Shown here one piece after another: positions 34,686 to 43,082 of a stretch of 64,000 bases of DNA. Position 1 is the first letter of the stretch. Each line of letters starts with the position of its first letter. The notes below the pieces were generated by a model. It was not told the DNA's origin, made no database searches, and saw nothing but the letters and a program-made list of their open reading frames with translations. This DNA comes from Hafnia paralvei ATCC 29927 (lineage in GTDB: Bacteria > Pseudomonadota > Gammaproteobacteria > Enterobacterales > Enterobacteriaceae), in assembly GCF_001655005.1 (NCBI RefSeq), contig NZ_LXET01000054.1:248001-312000 (forward strand), given 5' to 3'. A program made the translations under genes and the position numbers.

Positions 34686-35429
34686 ATGCAGACAGATAAA
34701 TTAAATGAAGCGCTACCTGAGTATATTCCAGGGCTTATTGCCGTTGTGGGTTGTGATGGTACCGGCAAGTCCACACTCACTGCCGATTTGGTAAAACAGC
34801 TGAAAAAACACTGGGTAACAGAACGTCGTTATCTGGGGCTCGTCTCTGGAGAAGATGGCGATAAGATTAAACGCTTACCCTTGGTTGGCGTATGGCTTGA
34901 GCGGCGTCTGGCGACCAAATCTTCAAAGACACAGAGCATGAGTACTAAGTCTCCTGCTCTTTGGGCTGCACTGATTATGTTCGGGTTTTCTTTGCGCCGT
35001 AGGGCAAATTTGCGTAAGGCTATATGCTTGGCACAAAGTGGCGTTTTAGTGATTAGCGATCGCTATCCACAGGCTGACGTTTCAGGTTTTCACTACGATG
35101 GGCCAGGCATTGGCGTAGAACGCGTAGAGGAGGGCGTTAAGCGTCATCTAGCTGAACGTGAGCGCCTGTTGTATCAGCAAATGGCTCTCTTACGCCCCGA
35201 ATTAATTATTCGCCTTGATATTGATATTGATACTGCATTTTCCCGCAAGCCTGATCACGATTATGAGGAGCTGCGCGATAAAATCGCTATCATGACTAAG
35301 ATTGGTTACAACGGCTCCAGAGTTCTCGAACTGGATTCAAGGGCCCCATACTGCGAGGTGCTAGATAAAGCACTAGAGGCAGTATCTTCAATTGCAATAG
35401 CCTCTCAGCGTAGGAGTACCACCATCTAA
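34686..35429 (+). CDS. Thymidylate-kinase-like P-loop kinase C
   Basis: A 247-residue third paralogue: Walker A GCDGTGKST near residue 24, DRYPQADVSG near 124, and RKPDHDYEELRDKIA near 197. An insertion rich in charged residues (about 138-152) distinguishes it from A and B. The three proteins share motifs but differ in loops, suggesting an old triplication with divergence rather than recent copying. It leads into the flippase gene 143 bases downstream on the same strand. Confidence 0.7.
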   Translation: MQTDKLNEALPEYIPGLIAVVGCDGTGKSTLTADLVKQLKKHWVTERRYLGLVSGEDGDKIKRLPLVGVWLERRLATKSSKTQSMSTKSPALWAALIMFGFSLRRRANLRKAICLAQSGVLVISDRYPQADVSGFHYDGPGIGVERVEEGVKRHLAERERLLYQQMALLRPELIIRLDIDIDTAFSRKPDHDYEELRDKIAIMTKIGYNGSRVLELDSRAPYCEVLDKALEAVSSIAIASQRRSTTI

Positions 35430-35572
35430 ATAATGGTATTAAGCCGTTTTGGCTTGAGTCTAAATATTAAGATGAAGACAAATTCAGGTGGCAAATATTA
35501 TTTTGTCTAATTATATATTGGATGAGCTAAGCCTTGCTGAGTGATTAATAACTTATTTAGCTGGTTTTTACC

Positions 35573-36904
35573 ATGAAACATTGGTTTTCTGATGGAACTT
35601 TTCGCACTATTATACGTAACAGTGCCTATTTAGGCTCCAGTAATGTGGTGAGTGCCTTACTTGGTTTGATAGCACTTTCTTGTGCCGGTAAGGGTATGAC
35701 TCCAGCAATGTTTGGGGTGCTTGTTATTATTCAATCGTATACCAAAGCGATTAGTGATTTTATCAAGTTTCAGACATGGCAATTGGTTGTTCAATATGGT
35801 ACGCCGGCTTTGGAAAACAATAACCTGCAGCAATTTCGCGATGTGATTTCATTCTCTTTTGGCTTGGATATCGCGAGTGGTGCCGTTGCTGTGATTGGAG
35901 GGATGGTACTGCTGCCTTTTATTTCCCACTCCTTAGGGCTTGATTCTGATAGCTTTTGGCTCGCAATGCTTTACTGTACGTTGATTCCTTCCATGGCATC
36001 ATCTACCCCAACCGGTATCTTAAGAGCGGTAAATCGTTTTGATTTGATTGCTGTTCAGCAGGCAACCAAGCCATTTTTGCGTGCACTCGGAAGCGTAATT
36101 GTTTATTTCGGTGATTATGGTTTTGCTGGGTTCATTATTACATGGTATGCATCCAATTTAATCGGTGGAACAATGTATTGGTGGTTTGCAGCGCGTGAAT
36201 TGCGCCGCAGAAACATCCAAAATGCGTTGAGGCCACGTTTATTTGAGTCCGCTCGCCGTATAAAAGGAGCTTGGAGCTTTGTTTGGGCAACCAACTTCGC
36301 ACACTCCATTTGGGCTGCTCGAAATTCATGTAGTACAGTTTTAGTGGGGATCATTTTAGGCCCTGCTGCTGCTGGCTTATTTAAGATTGCGATGACGTTC
36401 TTTGATGCAACGGGAACGCCGGCTAAATTGCTTGAAAAGAGTTTTTATCCCGAAGTAATGCGCTTAGATCCGCGCACTAAGACACCATGGCTGTTAGGGA
36501 TAAAATCGGCACTGCTAGCGGGGGGGATTGGGATTATTGTTGCACTTGCAATTTTGGTTACAGGTGGACACTTAATTTCACTCGTTTTTGGTGCTAAATA
36601 TCTTCAGGCATATGATCTGATACAGGTTATGCTGGGGGCTATTGTTATTTCAATGTTGGGCTTTCCTCAGGAATCGTTGTTGCTTATGGCGGGTAAGCAG
36701 CGAGCTTTCTTAGCAGCACAAACTGTGGCCTCTTTCTCCTATGTTGTACTCCTTGTGGTGTTGTCACATATGTTTGGCGTAATAGGGGCGGCTTTTGCTT
36801 ATTTTGCGGGACAATGTTTGGACGTGCTGTTGTCTCTTATCCCGACGTTACAAGCATATTGCAACCGCCATTTACTTAGGTTTAACGCAGTTAGGGGAGA
36901 ATAA
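35573..36904 (+). CDS. Wzx/MATE-like polysaccharide or lipid flippase
   Basis: A 443-residue integral membrane protein with about 12 hydrophobic segments and the organisation of the MVF/Wzx (polysaccharide_synt) superfamily, which flip lipid-linked saccharides across the inner membrane. There are no glycosyltransferase or Wzy genes nearby, so an O-antigen role is unlikely here. It is followed after three bases by the CHAD-like gene, so they share an operon. A role in flipping a modified sphingolipid is hypothetical. Confidence 0.72.
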   Translation: MKHWFSDGTFRTIIRNSAYLGSSNVVSALLGLIALSCAGKGMTPAMFGVLVIIQSYTKAISDFIKFQTWQLVVQYGTPALENNNLQQFRDVISFSFGLDIASGAVAVIGGMVLLPFISHSLGLDSDSFWLAMLYCTLIPSMASSTPTGILRAVNRFDLIAVQQATKPFLRALGSVIVYFGDYGFAGFIITWYASNLIGGTMYWWFAARELRRRNIQNALRPRLFESARRIKGAWSFVWATNFAHSIWAARNSCSTVLVGIILGPAAAGLFKIAMTFFDATGTPAKLLEKSFYPEVMRLDPRTKTPWLLGIKSALLAGGIGIIVALAILVTGGHLISLVFGAKYLQAYDLIQVMLGAIVISMLGFPQESLLLMAGKQRAFLAAQTVASFSYVVLLVVLSHMFGVIGAAFAYFAGQCLDVLLSLIPTLQAYCNRHLLRFNAVRGE

Positions 36905-36907
36905 TAA

Positions 36908-37735
36908 ATGGCCAATAAAAAGTTCTCACCTGAGGTTATAGAGCGTTTATTTACTGCGGTAGAGGAAGATGACGTCGTTGATTCACATGCTAGTTTGCCG
37001 CAGATTGTTGATTTGCAATGCTCTCAGGAAGTGATTAAGAACAATTATGCATTATGCCTGCAGTTTTGGGAGGATGGTGTCACGCGTAAGGACTTGCTGC
37101 GCCTGATTCTTAATCAACTAAAGAACGGTGAGTTATCTGAAAAAGAACAGAAGCAGTACAAATATATTCGCGCACGCTACAAGCATTTACGTTTTGCCCA
37201 ACAACTTTATAGAAAGAAACATCAGTCAGGCTTTTTATTTAGCAAGATGACCGTATTTCTCGGGCGTTTTCAAGATGGATTTCGTAATAAACAGAAGGAT
37301 ATTATTACATTTTACGGGAAAGTATTACGGGTCTATCATTTAAACGCACCTGTCTGGATTTTCGTGCATTGCTCTTTACGTCATAGCCAATTAGATACAG
37401 CGGATGGTTTTATTCTTTATTGCCAAGAGCAAATGAAGACATTACAAAAATTGGTAGCTAAACCGCAGTTAACTGGAGAGGAGTTTCATGATGTGCGGAA
37501 AATTATTAGTCGGTTGGTGTCTTATTATGACACCTTAAGAACTATTAATCCGAATAATCAGGATGCGCTACAGATTTCCAGATTCTTAGCCGCTATTAAT
37601 GGTTTGATGGGGGACAGACATGATGAAATGGTGGCTGATGATATGGAGAATCTAAAGTCTTATGATGCTCCTTCCGTTTTAGATTGTGATCTTCGAGCGC
37701 GGTTAGAGCTTCTTCTCTCTCGTTACCCATTGTAA
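36908..37735 (+). CDS. CHAD-like alpha-helical protein
   Basis: A 275-residue, highly charged, apparently all-helical soluble protein. The C-terminal half has EEFHDVRKIISRLVSYYDTL near residue 190 and LAAINGLMGDRHDEMV near 230. These resemble the H-x-x-R...R-L and L-G-x-x-R-D elements of CHAD domains, which bind polyphosphate-like anions. The N-terminal half is lysine- and glutamine-rich. The match is partial, so I class it as CHAD-like, not certain. It starts 3 bases after the flippase and precedes the ytfJ paralogue. Confidence 0.5.
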   Translation: MANKKFSPEVIERLFTAVEEDDVVDSHASLPQIVDLQCSQEVIKNNYALCLQFWEDGVTRKDLLRLILNQLKNGELSEKEQKQYKYIRARYKHLRFAQQLYRKKHQSGFLFSKMTVFLGRFQDGFRNKQKDIITFYGKVLRVYHLNAPVWIFVHCSLRHSQLDTADGFILYCQEQMKTLQKLVAKPQLTGEEFHDVRKIISRLVSYYDTLRTINPNNQDALQISRFLAAINGLMGDRHDEMVADDMENLKSYDAPSVLDCDLRARLELLLSRYPL

Positions 37736-37803
37736 AAAAATTTTTCATCATATTATATTTAATGAAGATCAGGGCGTTCGAACGCAAGAATAAAGGATGC
37801 ATT

Positions 37804-38364
37804 ATGGCGTTGCGTAGATTACTGATCGCCTCACTCCTGTTATGTCCGCTCTGGGTATCAGCGCATAATTTTGTTATTGATAAGCCAGTTTTGCCAATCA
37901 ATATTACCGATCGCGGCGAGTTACTGCTGAATAATGATGACGTTAGCTATAAATGTTGGAGTAGTATTGAACTTGTGGGAAAAGTTCGCGTGGTACAGTA
38001 TATCGCTGGGCGTACCTCTGCAAAAAAGAAAAACTCAATGCTGATTAAAGCCATCAAGAACGCGAACTTTCCAAGCGATCGCTTCCAGCCGACGACTATT
38101 GTCAATACGGATGATGTGATCTTAGGTTCAGGCTTTTTCGTACTTGGCAAAATTGAAAAAAATAAAAGGCGTTATTCCTGGGCGCAATTTATTATAGATA
38201 GTGATGGATTAGGGCGAAAAACGTGGCAGCTTAATGAAGAAAGCTCAACCATTCTAGTTCTGGATAAGTTTGGGCATATTCAGTGGGCTAAAGATGGAAG
38301 CTTGACGCCGGAGGAAGTACATCGAGTGCTTTCAATGGTACAGAAACTGATTGATGAAAAGTAA
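37804..38364 (+). CDS. YtfJ-family periplasmic protein
   Basis: A 186-residue exported protein with a cleavable signal peptide ending near residue 20 (LWVSA-HNF). It matches E. coli YtfJ along its length: INITDRGELLLN, ELVGKVRVVQYIAGRTSAK, TTIVNTDDVILGSGFFV and VLDKFGHIQWAKDGSLT. YtfJ has a thioredoxin-like fold without the active-site cysteine pair and unknown function. ATG 37804 is chosen because the upstream in-frame start would put charged residues before the signal peptide. A core ytfJ probably exists elsewhere in the genome; this copy belongs to the lipid cluster. Confidence 0.85.
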   Translation: MALRRLLIASLLLCPLWVSAHNFVIDKPVLPINITDRGELLLNNDDVSYKCWSSIELVGKVRVVQYIAGRTSAKKKNSMLIKAIKNANFPSDRFQPTTIVNTDDVILGSGFFVLGKIEKNKRRYSWAQFIIDSDGLGRKTWQLNEESSTILVLDKFGHIQWAKDGSLTPEEVHRVLSMVQKLIDEK

Positions 38365-38493
38365 ATATTCATTCAGATAATATTTTAAATGGCGCTATAG
38401 GCGAATGATTTATTTTGTTTCAGCAATATGCTGAATATTTTTTGTTTAGCCGCGACTAAATATTTTTTAGGCTATGTGGAGTGTTCGTAGTAT

Positions 38494-39564
38494 ATGAAAT
38501 TGATTGAGCATTACATCATGGCCGAAATTCGCCGTTTGGTTGTCATTATTGTTGGCTTTCTTATCTTTATTTTTGCCAGCTATTCAGCTCAGCGGTATTT
38601 GACTGAAGCGGCCAATGGTACGTTAGCTCTGGAAGTTGTACTAGATATTGTATTTTACAAGGTATTGATTGCTCTAGAGATGCTGTTACCTGTTGGGCTT
38701 TATGTTTCAGTCGGTGTTGCCCTTGGGCAGTTGTATACTGACTCTGAAATTACCGCTATCTCTGCTATCGGAGCTAGTCCGATACGTCTGTATAAAGCAG
38801 TTATGTTCCTTGCTATCCCGTTAAGTATATTAGTAACGCTGATGTCTATGTATGCGAGACCTTGGGCTTATGCTCAAATTTATCAGCTGGAGCAACAGTC
38901 TCAATCCGAGTTAGATGTCAGTCATTTACGCGCGAAAATGTTTAATATTAATGATAGTGGCCGAATGATTCTGTCTGAAGAAATTAATCCAGACTCTAAT
39001 CATTTGACTGATGTATTGATTTATACCTCATCAGGAAATAAAACCAGTGTCTATAGAGCTAAAACGGTAGACGTGACCAATCCTTCACCGATAACGCCTT
39101 CAGTGATATTGCATTCAGGCACGGGCTATACGTTGAGACATCAAGGCACTGATGACAGCGAACGAGTTTATCGTAATCTCACGTTGGATCTTAAACCGCT
39201 CAATCTGAGTGTGGATGCAAAACGTAAAGCAAAATCCGTGATAGCTCTCATTCGTTCCGCTGATCCGGCAGATTATGCAGAGGTGCAATGGAGAGAAAGT
39301 CGTGGGGTAAATGCATTTTTAATGGCGCTGTTGGCTATCTCTTTAAGTCGCGTCAAACCACGTCAGGGACGTTTTTCAACGCTGCTTCCACTCACAATAT
39401 TATTTACTGTTATTTTTTATGGCGGCAATGTTTGCCGGTCACTGGTTGCCAGTGGTTATCTCTCTGTAACTCCAGGGGTATGGTTAGTGCCAATACTTAT
39501 GTTTATTGGGGTCTTGGTGTTGATAGCTCGTGATTTTTCACTGCTGCAGAAATTATTTCGATGA
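38494..39564 (+). CDS. LptF-like (YjgP/YjgQ) permease, accessory copy
   Basis: A 356-residue permease with N-terminal helices 1-3, a periplasmic beta-jellyroll-like middle (about residues 120-250) and three C-terminal helices, the layout of LptF/LptG. The coupling-helix region around DSEITAISAIGASPIRLYK (near residue 83) is what LptB ATPase engages in the LPS exporter. It overlaps the next gene by 4 bases (ATGA). LptF is essential and normally encoded elsewhere, so this is likely a paralogous exporter for another lipid; no LptB, A or C homologue lies nearby. Confidence 0.85.
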   Translation: MKLIEHYIMAEIRRLVVIIVGFLIFIFASYSAQRYLTEAANGTLALEVVLDIVFYKVLIALEMLLPVGLYVSVGVALGQLYTDSEITAISAIGASPIRLYKAVMFLAIPLSILVTLMSMYARPWAYAQIYQLEQQSQSELDVSHLRAKMFNINDSGRMILSEEINPDSNHLTDVLIYTSSGNKTSVYRAKTVDVTNPSPITPSVILHSGTGYTLRHQGTDDSERVYRNLTLDLKPLNLSVDAKRKAKSVIALIRSADPADYAEVQWRESRGVNAFLMALLAISLSRVKPRQGRFSTLLPLTILFTVIFYGGNVCRSLVASGYLSVTPGVWLVPILMFIGVLVLIARDFSLLQKLFR

Positions 39565-40640
39565 AAATATTCAGTCGTTACTTAATTCGCAATATTTTTA
39601 TAGGATTTGCCGCCGCGGCGGGGCTATTAATCCCGCTATTTACGACCTTCAATCTTATGAATGAGCTCGATGACGTCAGTCCTGGAGGATATCATTGGAC
39701 GCAGGCTGTTGTGGTTGTCTTGATGACATTACCCCGAAGCCTCATTGATCTTGGCCCTTTTATTGCGCTACTTGGCGGGATAGTGGGGCTTGGCCAGCTT
39801 TCGAAAAGCATGGAGTTAACGGCAATACGCACTACGGGATTTTCAATCTTTAGGATATCTATAGTGGCATTGTGTGCGGGCCTGATGCTAACCGTATCAT
39901 TGGGGGCAATCGATGAGTGGATCGCCTCCCCATTAGAGCAGCGCGCGTTGCAAATGAAAAATGCCGCGATTGCTCAAGATGAAAGCAACGATAGTGTGGG
40001 AAACATCCTGTGGGCAAGGCAAGGGAATGAATTTGTTACGGTGAAGTCTCTGAGTGAGGATAATCAGCCAGTAGGCGTTGAGATTTTTTACTATCGCCCC
40101 GATCGCTCTCTGGAGTCTTATATTTATGCGCAAAAAGCAACCATTCTTGATGGCAATATATGGATGCTGAGTGGCATCAATGAAAAAAGATGGGTAAGCG
40201 GGAAAGAAACAGTAGAGACGAAAGAAAGCTTACAGTGGAAATCGATATTTACCGGCATGACTCTGAAAGAATTGACTATGCCGAGTAGTACTTTCTCTAT
40301 CAAGCAGCTCAACCAATATATTACCTATCTGCAGAATACCGATCAGCCGAGCATTGAATTTAAGATAGCGTTATGGCAAAAGCTAGGACGCGCTATTTTA
40401 ACTTTAGCCATGATTTTACTGGCAATCCCATTCACCTTTAGCGTTCCGCGTTCACCAGGACTAGGAAGTCGCTTAGCCATTGGTGTCATTGTTGGACTCT
40501 TTACTTATATTAGTTACCAAATCGTTGTGAATGTAGGGCTATTGTTTTCCCTTAATGCCGCAATAGTTACGCTTACCCCTCCGTCATTTATTTTAGCTAT
40601 CGCTTTAGTACTGGTTTATCAATTTGATCAGCGACACTGA
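39561..40640 (+). CDS. LptG-like (YjgP/YjgQ) permease, accessory copy
   Basis: A 359-residue LptG-type permease: opening helix SRYLIRNIFIGFAAAAGLLIP-like region, coupling-helix segment LGQLSKSMELTAIRTTGFSI near residue 80, periplasmic domain about residues 115-270, and three C-terminal helices ending in VLVYQFDQRH. It overlaps lptF-like by 4 bases, which matches the stoichiometric LptFG heterodimer. Together they would form the membrane part of an ABC-type lipid extractor that borrows LptB or another ATPase. Confidence 0.85.
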   Translation: MKIFSRYLIRNIFIGFAAAAGLLIPLFTTFNLMNELDDVSPGGYHWTQAVVVVLMTLPRSLIDLGPFIALLGGIVGLGQLSKSMELTAIRTTGFSIFRISIVALCAGLMLTVSLGAIDEWIASPLEQRALQMKNAAIAQDESNDSVGNILWARQGNEFVTVKSLSEDNQPVGVEIFYYRPDRSLESYIYAQKATILDGNIWMLSGINEKRWVSGKETVETKESLQWKSIFTGMTLKELTMPSSTFSIKQLNQYITYLQNTDQPSIEFKIALWQKLGRAILTLAMILLAIPFTFSVPRSPGLGSRLAIGVIVGLFTYISYQIVVNVGLLFSLNAAIVTLTPPSFILAIALVLVYQFDQRH

Positions 40641-40699
40641 TACCGCTCTAGAAATTACATAACTTGCTGCTATATCGGCAGGAAAGAACTAGAACGGTA
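40641..40699. terminator. Inverted repeat between convergent lptG-like and spt
   Basis: TACCGCTCTAG (40641-40651) pairs with CTAGAACGGTA (40689-40699, one G-T pair) around a 37-base loop, between two convergent gene ends. It could act as a weak bidirectional terminator; no T-run is obvious. Confidence 0.45.
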
Positions 40700-40716
40700 C
40701 CCTTGTTTACGTCGTA

Positions 40717-41889
40717 TCACTTTTTTAGCTTTGCAAACGCTTGAATAATGTCATCAATCTGTTCGTCAGTATGTGCGGCATTGACGCTGCAACGCAATAA
40801 CGTGATACCGGCTGGCGCTGCTGGCGGCAGAATCAGGTTAACATAGACCCCTAGGCCTATTAGCTCGCGCCAGATACGTAAGCCATCATCTTTATGCCCA
40901 ATGATTACTGGCACAACTGGGCTAATATGTGAACCCAGCTCATAGCCAAGTTTCTCTAACCCGGAATACAACCGATGTGAGTTGCTCCACAGCTTTTGGC
41001 GGAGTTCTGGGTGTTTTGCAATGGTTTTTAGGACTGAGCGAACAGAGGCAATACACGATGGAGACGGTGATGCAGTAAAAATAAATGGACGACTTGCATA
41101 GCGCAGAACGTCCATTGCTTTAGAACCGACGGCAAAGCCTCCAATAGACGCTAAGCTTTTGCTGAATGTCCCTACAATGATATCGACATCCTGCTCGACG
41201 CCGACCTCTTCAGCAAGTCCTCTGCCGGTCGCACCCATAACACCAAAAGAATGAGCTTCATCTACGATCAAGTATCCGCCCAGACGTCGTTTGATATCGA
41301 CAATTTCAGCGAGTGGAGCAACATCGCCCAGCATGCTATAGATGCCTTCAACGATAATGATTGCCTCTCGAGCACGATCACCGAGGCGCATCATCCGGCG
41401 TTCAAGATCTTTGGCATCATTGTGACGGAAACGAATAATTTCAGCGCCACCCAGTGTACAAGCATCATAGATGCTGGCATGGCTATCGGCATCTAGCAAT
41501 ACAGCAGAGCCATGACCAGCCAGTGCGCTGATTATCCCCAAATTCGCGGTATAGCCCGTAGAAAAAACAATAGCGCTAGGGCGGTCAAAAAAATCAGCAA
41601 TCTCATGTTCCAACGCGATATGTGATTCATAGCTACCGTTAGCCATGCGAGAACCGGTTGTTCCCGTTCCCTGAGTGGCTAATGCGTCCTGTCCGTCGGC
41701 AATCGCCTGAGCATCAAAGGTTAATCCCAGATAATTATTGGTACCAGCCAGAATGACCTTTTGATTACCAATACGTCCTTCAGTTGCGGAATAAACTTCA
41801 TCAATACGAGTGCCAAATGGATTTATACCTGATGTACAAAATTGCTCTCGCTCGCTCGCCAGGCGTGAAAATTTATCATAAAGGCCCAT
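40717..41889 (-). CDS. spt: Serine palmitoyltransferase-like alpha-oxoamine synthase
   Basis: A 390-residue PLP enzyme of the alpha-oxoamine synthase family (SPT/KBL/BioF/HemA). PLP residues are present: H137 (DADSHAS), D210 and H213 (VDEAHSFG), and K244 (GTFSKSLAS). It would condense serine with an acyl thioester to 3-ketosphinganine. The neighbouring ACP, SDR and acyl-AMP ligase genes argue for SPT rather than BioF or Kbl. The start overlaps the acp stop by 14 bases. Acyl donor specificity cannot be read from the sequence. Confidence 0.82.
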   Translation of the reverse strand: MGLYDKFSRLASEREQFCTSGINPFGTRIDEVYSATEGRIGNQKVILAGTNNYLGLTFDAQAIADGQDALATQGTGTTGSRMANGSYESHIALEHEIADFFDRPSAIVFSTGYTANLGIISALAGHGSAVLLDADSHASIYDACTLGGAEIIRFRHNDAKDLERRMMRLGDRAREAIIIVEGIYSMLGDVAPLAEIVDIKRRLGGYLIVDEAHSFGVMGATGRGLAEEVGVEQDVDIIVGTFSKSLASIGGFAVGSKAMDVLRYASRPFIFTASPSPSCIASVRSVLKTIAKHPELRQKLWSNSHRLYSGLEKLGYELGSHISPVVPVIIGHKDDGLRIWRELIGLGVYVNLILPPAAPAGITLLRCSVNAAHTDEQIDDIIQAFAKLKK

Positions 41890-42136
41890 TGGTATTCTCC
41901 AAATATGGTATTAAGGCTTCTAGTAATTGTGCGGGTGTTTTGACATCCAGCAATATATTGATAGGAATGGAAATATCAAATCTGTCTTCTAACATCATCA
42001 GCAGATCCATGACTTTTATAGATTCCAAACCAAGATCGTTAACCAGATCACTGTCAGGTTTTATATCTAATCCGCTTTCGACCATACCCTCTAAGCAGGA
42101 GAGGGTATAGTCCATCACTATTTTTCGATTTAACAT
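41876..42136 (-). CDS. Acyl carrier protein of the sphingolipid operon
   Basis: An 86-residue acyl carrier protein with the phosphopantetheine serine S39 in the GLESIKVMDLLMMLE motif. The start at 42136 gives a normal ACP length; the longer frame adds 19 unsupported residues. It lies between the reductase and SPT genes and would carry the fatty acid delivered by the acyl-AMP ligase to SPT or to the N-acyltransferase. A phosphopantetheinyl transferase gene 4.5 kb away may activate it. Confidence 0.87.
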   Translation of the reverse strand: MLNRKIVMDYTLSCLEGMVESGLDIKPDSDLVNDLGLESIKVMDLLMMLEDRFDISIPINILLDVKTPAQLLEALIPYLENTNGPL

Positions 42137-42167
42137 AGAATTATTGACACACCTATTATCAAGATAA

Positions 42168-43082
42168 TTAAAATAGCCCGCTGCGTAATGCATTCTCTAG
42201 ACTAATTTTAGGGAACCAATTAATATTTTCGGACAGATGTTTATTACTCGCAGACCAGTCCAAATGTGTTAATTCACGGATTTTGCAACGAGTCAGCATG
42301 GGCTCTTTTCCTGCTAAAAAGCCTGTTAGAGTACTAATATCGGCAACGAGTTTGAGTAAAGGCAAAGGGATACCAACTAATCGCACTGAGCCATTACGTA
42401 CCGTGGCACCGATTTCTTGAATACGCCTCCAGTCATAGCCCTCAGAAACACCATCACATAATTCATAAGAATGAGCCTGTGGCTGCTCGGCCATTAACCA
42501 TTGGCTAACGGCTTCGGCTAAATCGCTCACATGAAGGAGTGATAGCCGAGTCTCAAGCGCGCCAAATCGTAGAAGAACGCCACGTAACATCCCGCTAAAC
42601 AAGGGCTTTAACTCTTTATCTCCAGGGCCATAAACCGCAGTAGGACGAAAAATTCCCAGCGAAATACCTGAAGCCATATTTGTTAACTGTTGCTCGGCAA
42701 CACGTTTAGAGTTTGCATACCAAGATAGTTCAGGATGGCGAGCTGCAAGAGAAGACATAAACAGAAAGCGCTCACAGACTCCGCTTTCTTTGGCAGCCTG
42801 CATAAGGCGCAGGCTGCCAGTGACGTTGCATTGAGTGAAGACATTTTCATTGTGCCCGCGGACTTGGCCTGCGCAATGGACTATAAAATTTGCGCTATCA
42901 ACAAGCTCTGCGAGTGAGTAAGAGTCTTCCAGCGAACCGCGAACCCAACTGATATTGGTACGAGTATCGTTACGTGCAGATCTGGTTAACGCTCGAACAT
43001 TAAAGCCGTGAGAAAGCAGGTTATTGACAATATGTTGACCTATAAAGCCAGTTCCACCTGTTACTGCCACGATTTTGTTCAT
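42168..43082 (-). CDS. Extended SDR, proposed 3-ketosphinganine reductase (CerR-like)
   Basis: A 304-residue NAD-dependent epimerase/dehydratase-type SDR: GGTGFIG nucleotide motif at residues 9-15 and active-site S110/S111, Y122 and K126 (YANSK). In Caulobacter the ceramide pathway reductase CerR is of this SDR class and sits between ACP and the acyl-CoA/ACP synthetase genes, the same order as here. The start at 43082 gives a 4-base ATGA overlap with the upstream ligase gene. By sequence alone it could act on other keto substrates or nucleotide sugars. Confidence 0.78.
   Translation of the reverse strand: MNKIVAVTGGTGFIGQHIVNNLLSHGFNVRALTRSARNDTRTNISWVRGSLEDSYSLAELVDSANFIVHCAGQVRGHNENVFTQCNVTGSLRLMQAAKESGVCERFLFMSSLAARHPELSWYANSKRVAEQQLTNMASGISLGIFRPTAVYGPGDKELKPLFSGMLRGVLLRFGALETRLSLLHVSDLAEAVSQWLMAEQPQAHSYELCDGVSEGYDWRRIQEIGATVRNGSVRLVGIPLPLLKLVADISTLTGFLAGKEPMLTRCKIRELTHLDWSASNKHLSENINWFPKISLENALRSGLF

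Noticed and set aside
33049..35429. Calling any of the three kinases tmk
   Set aside because: Motifs deviate from housekeeping thymidylate kinase, three copies are present, and tmk normally sits with holB/yceG.
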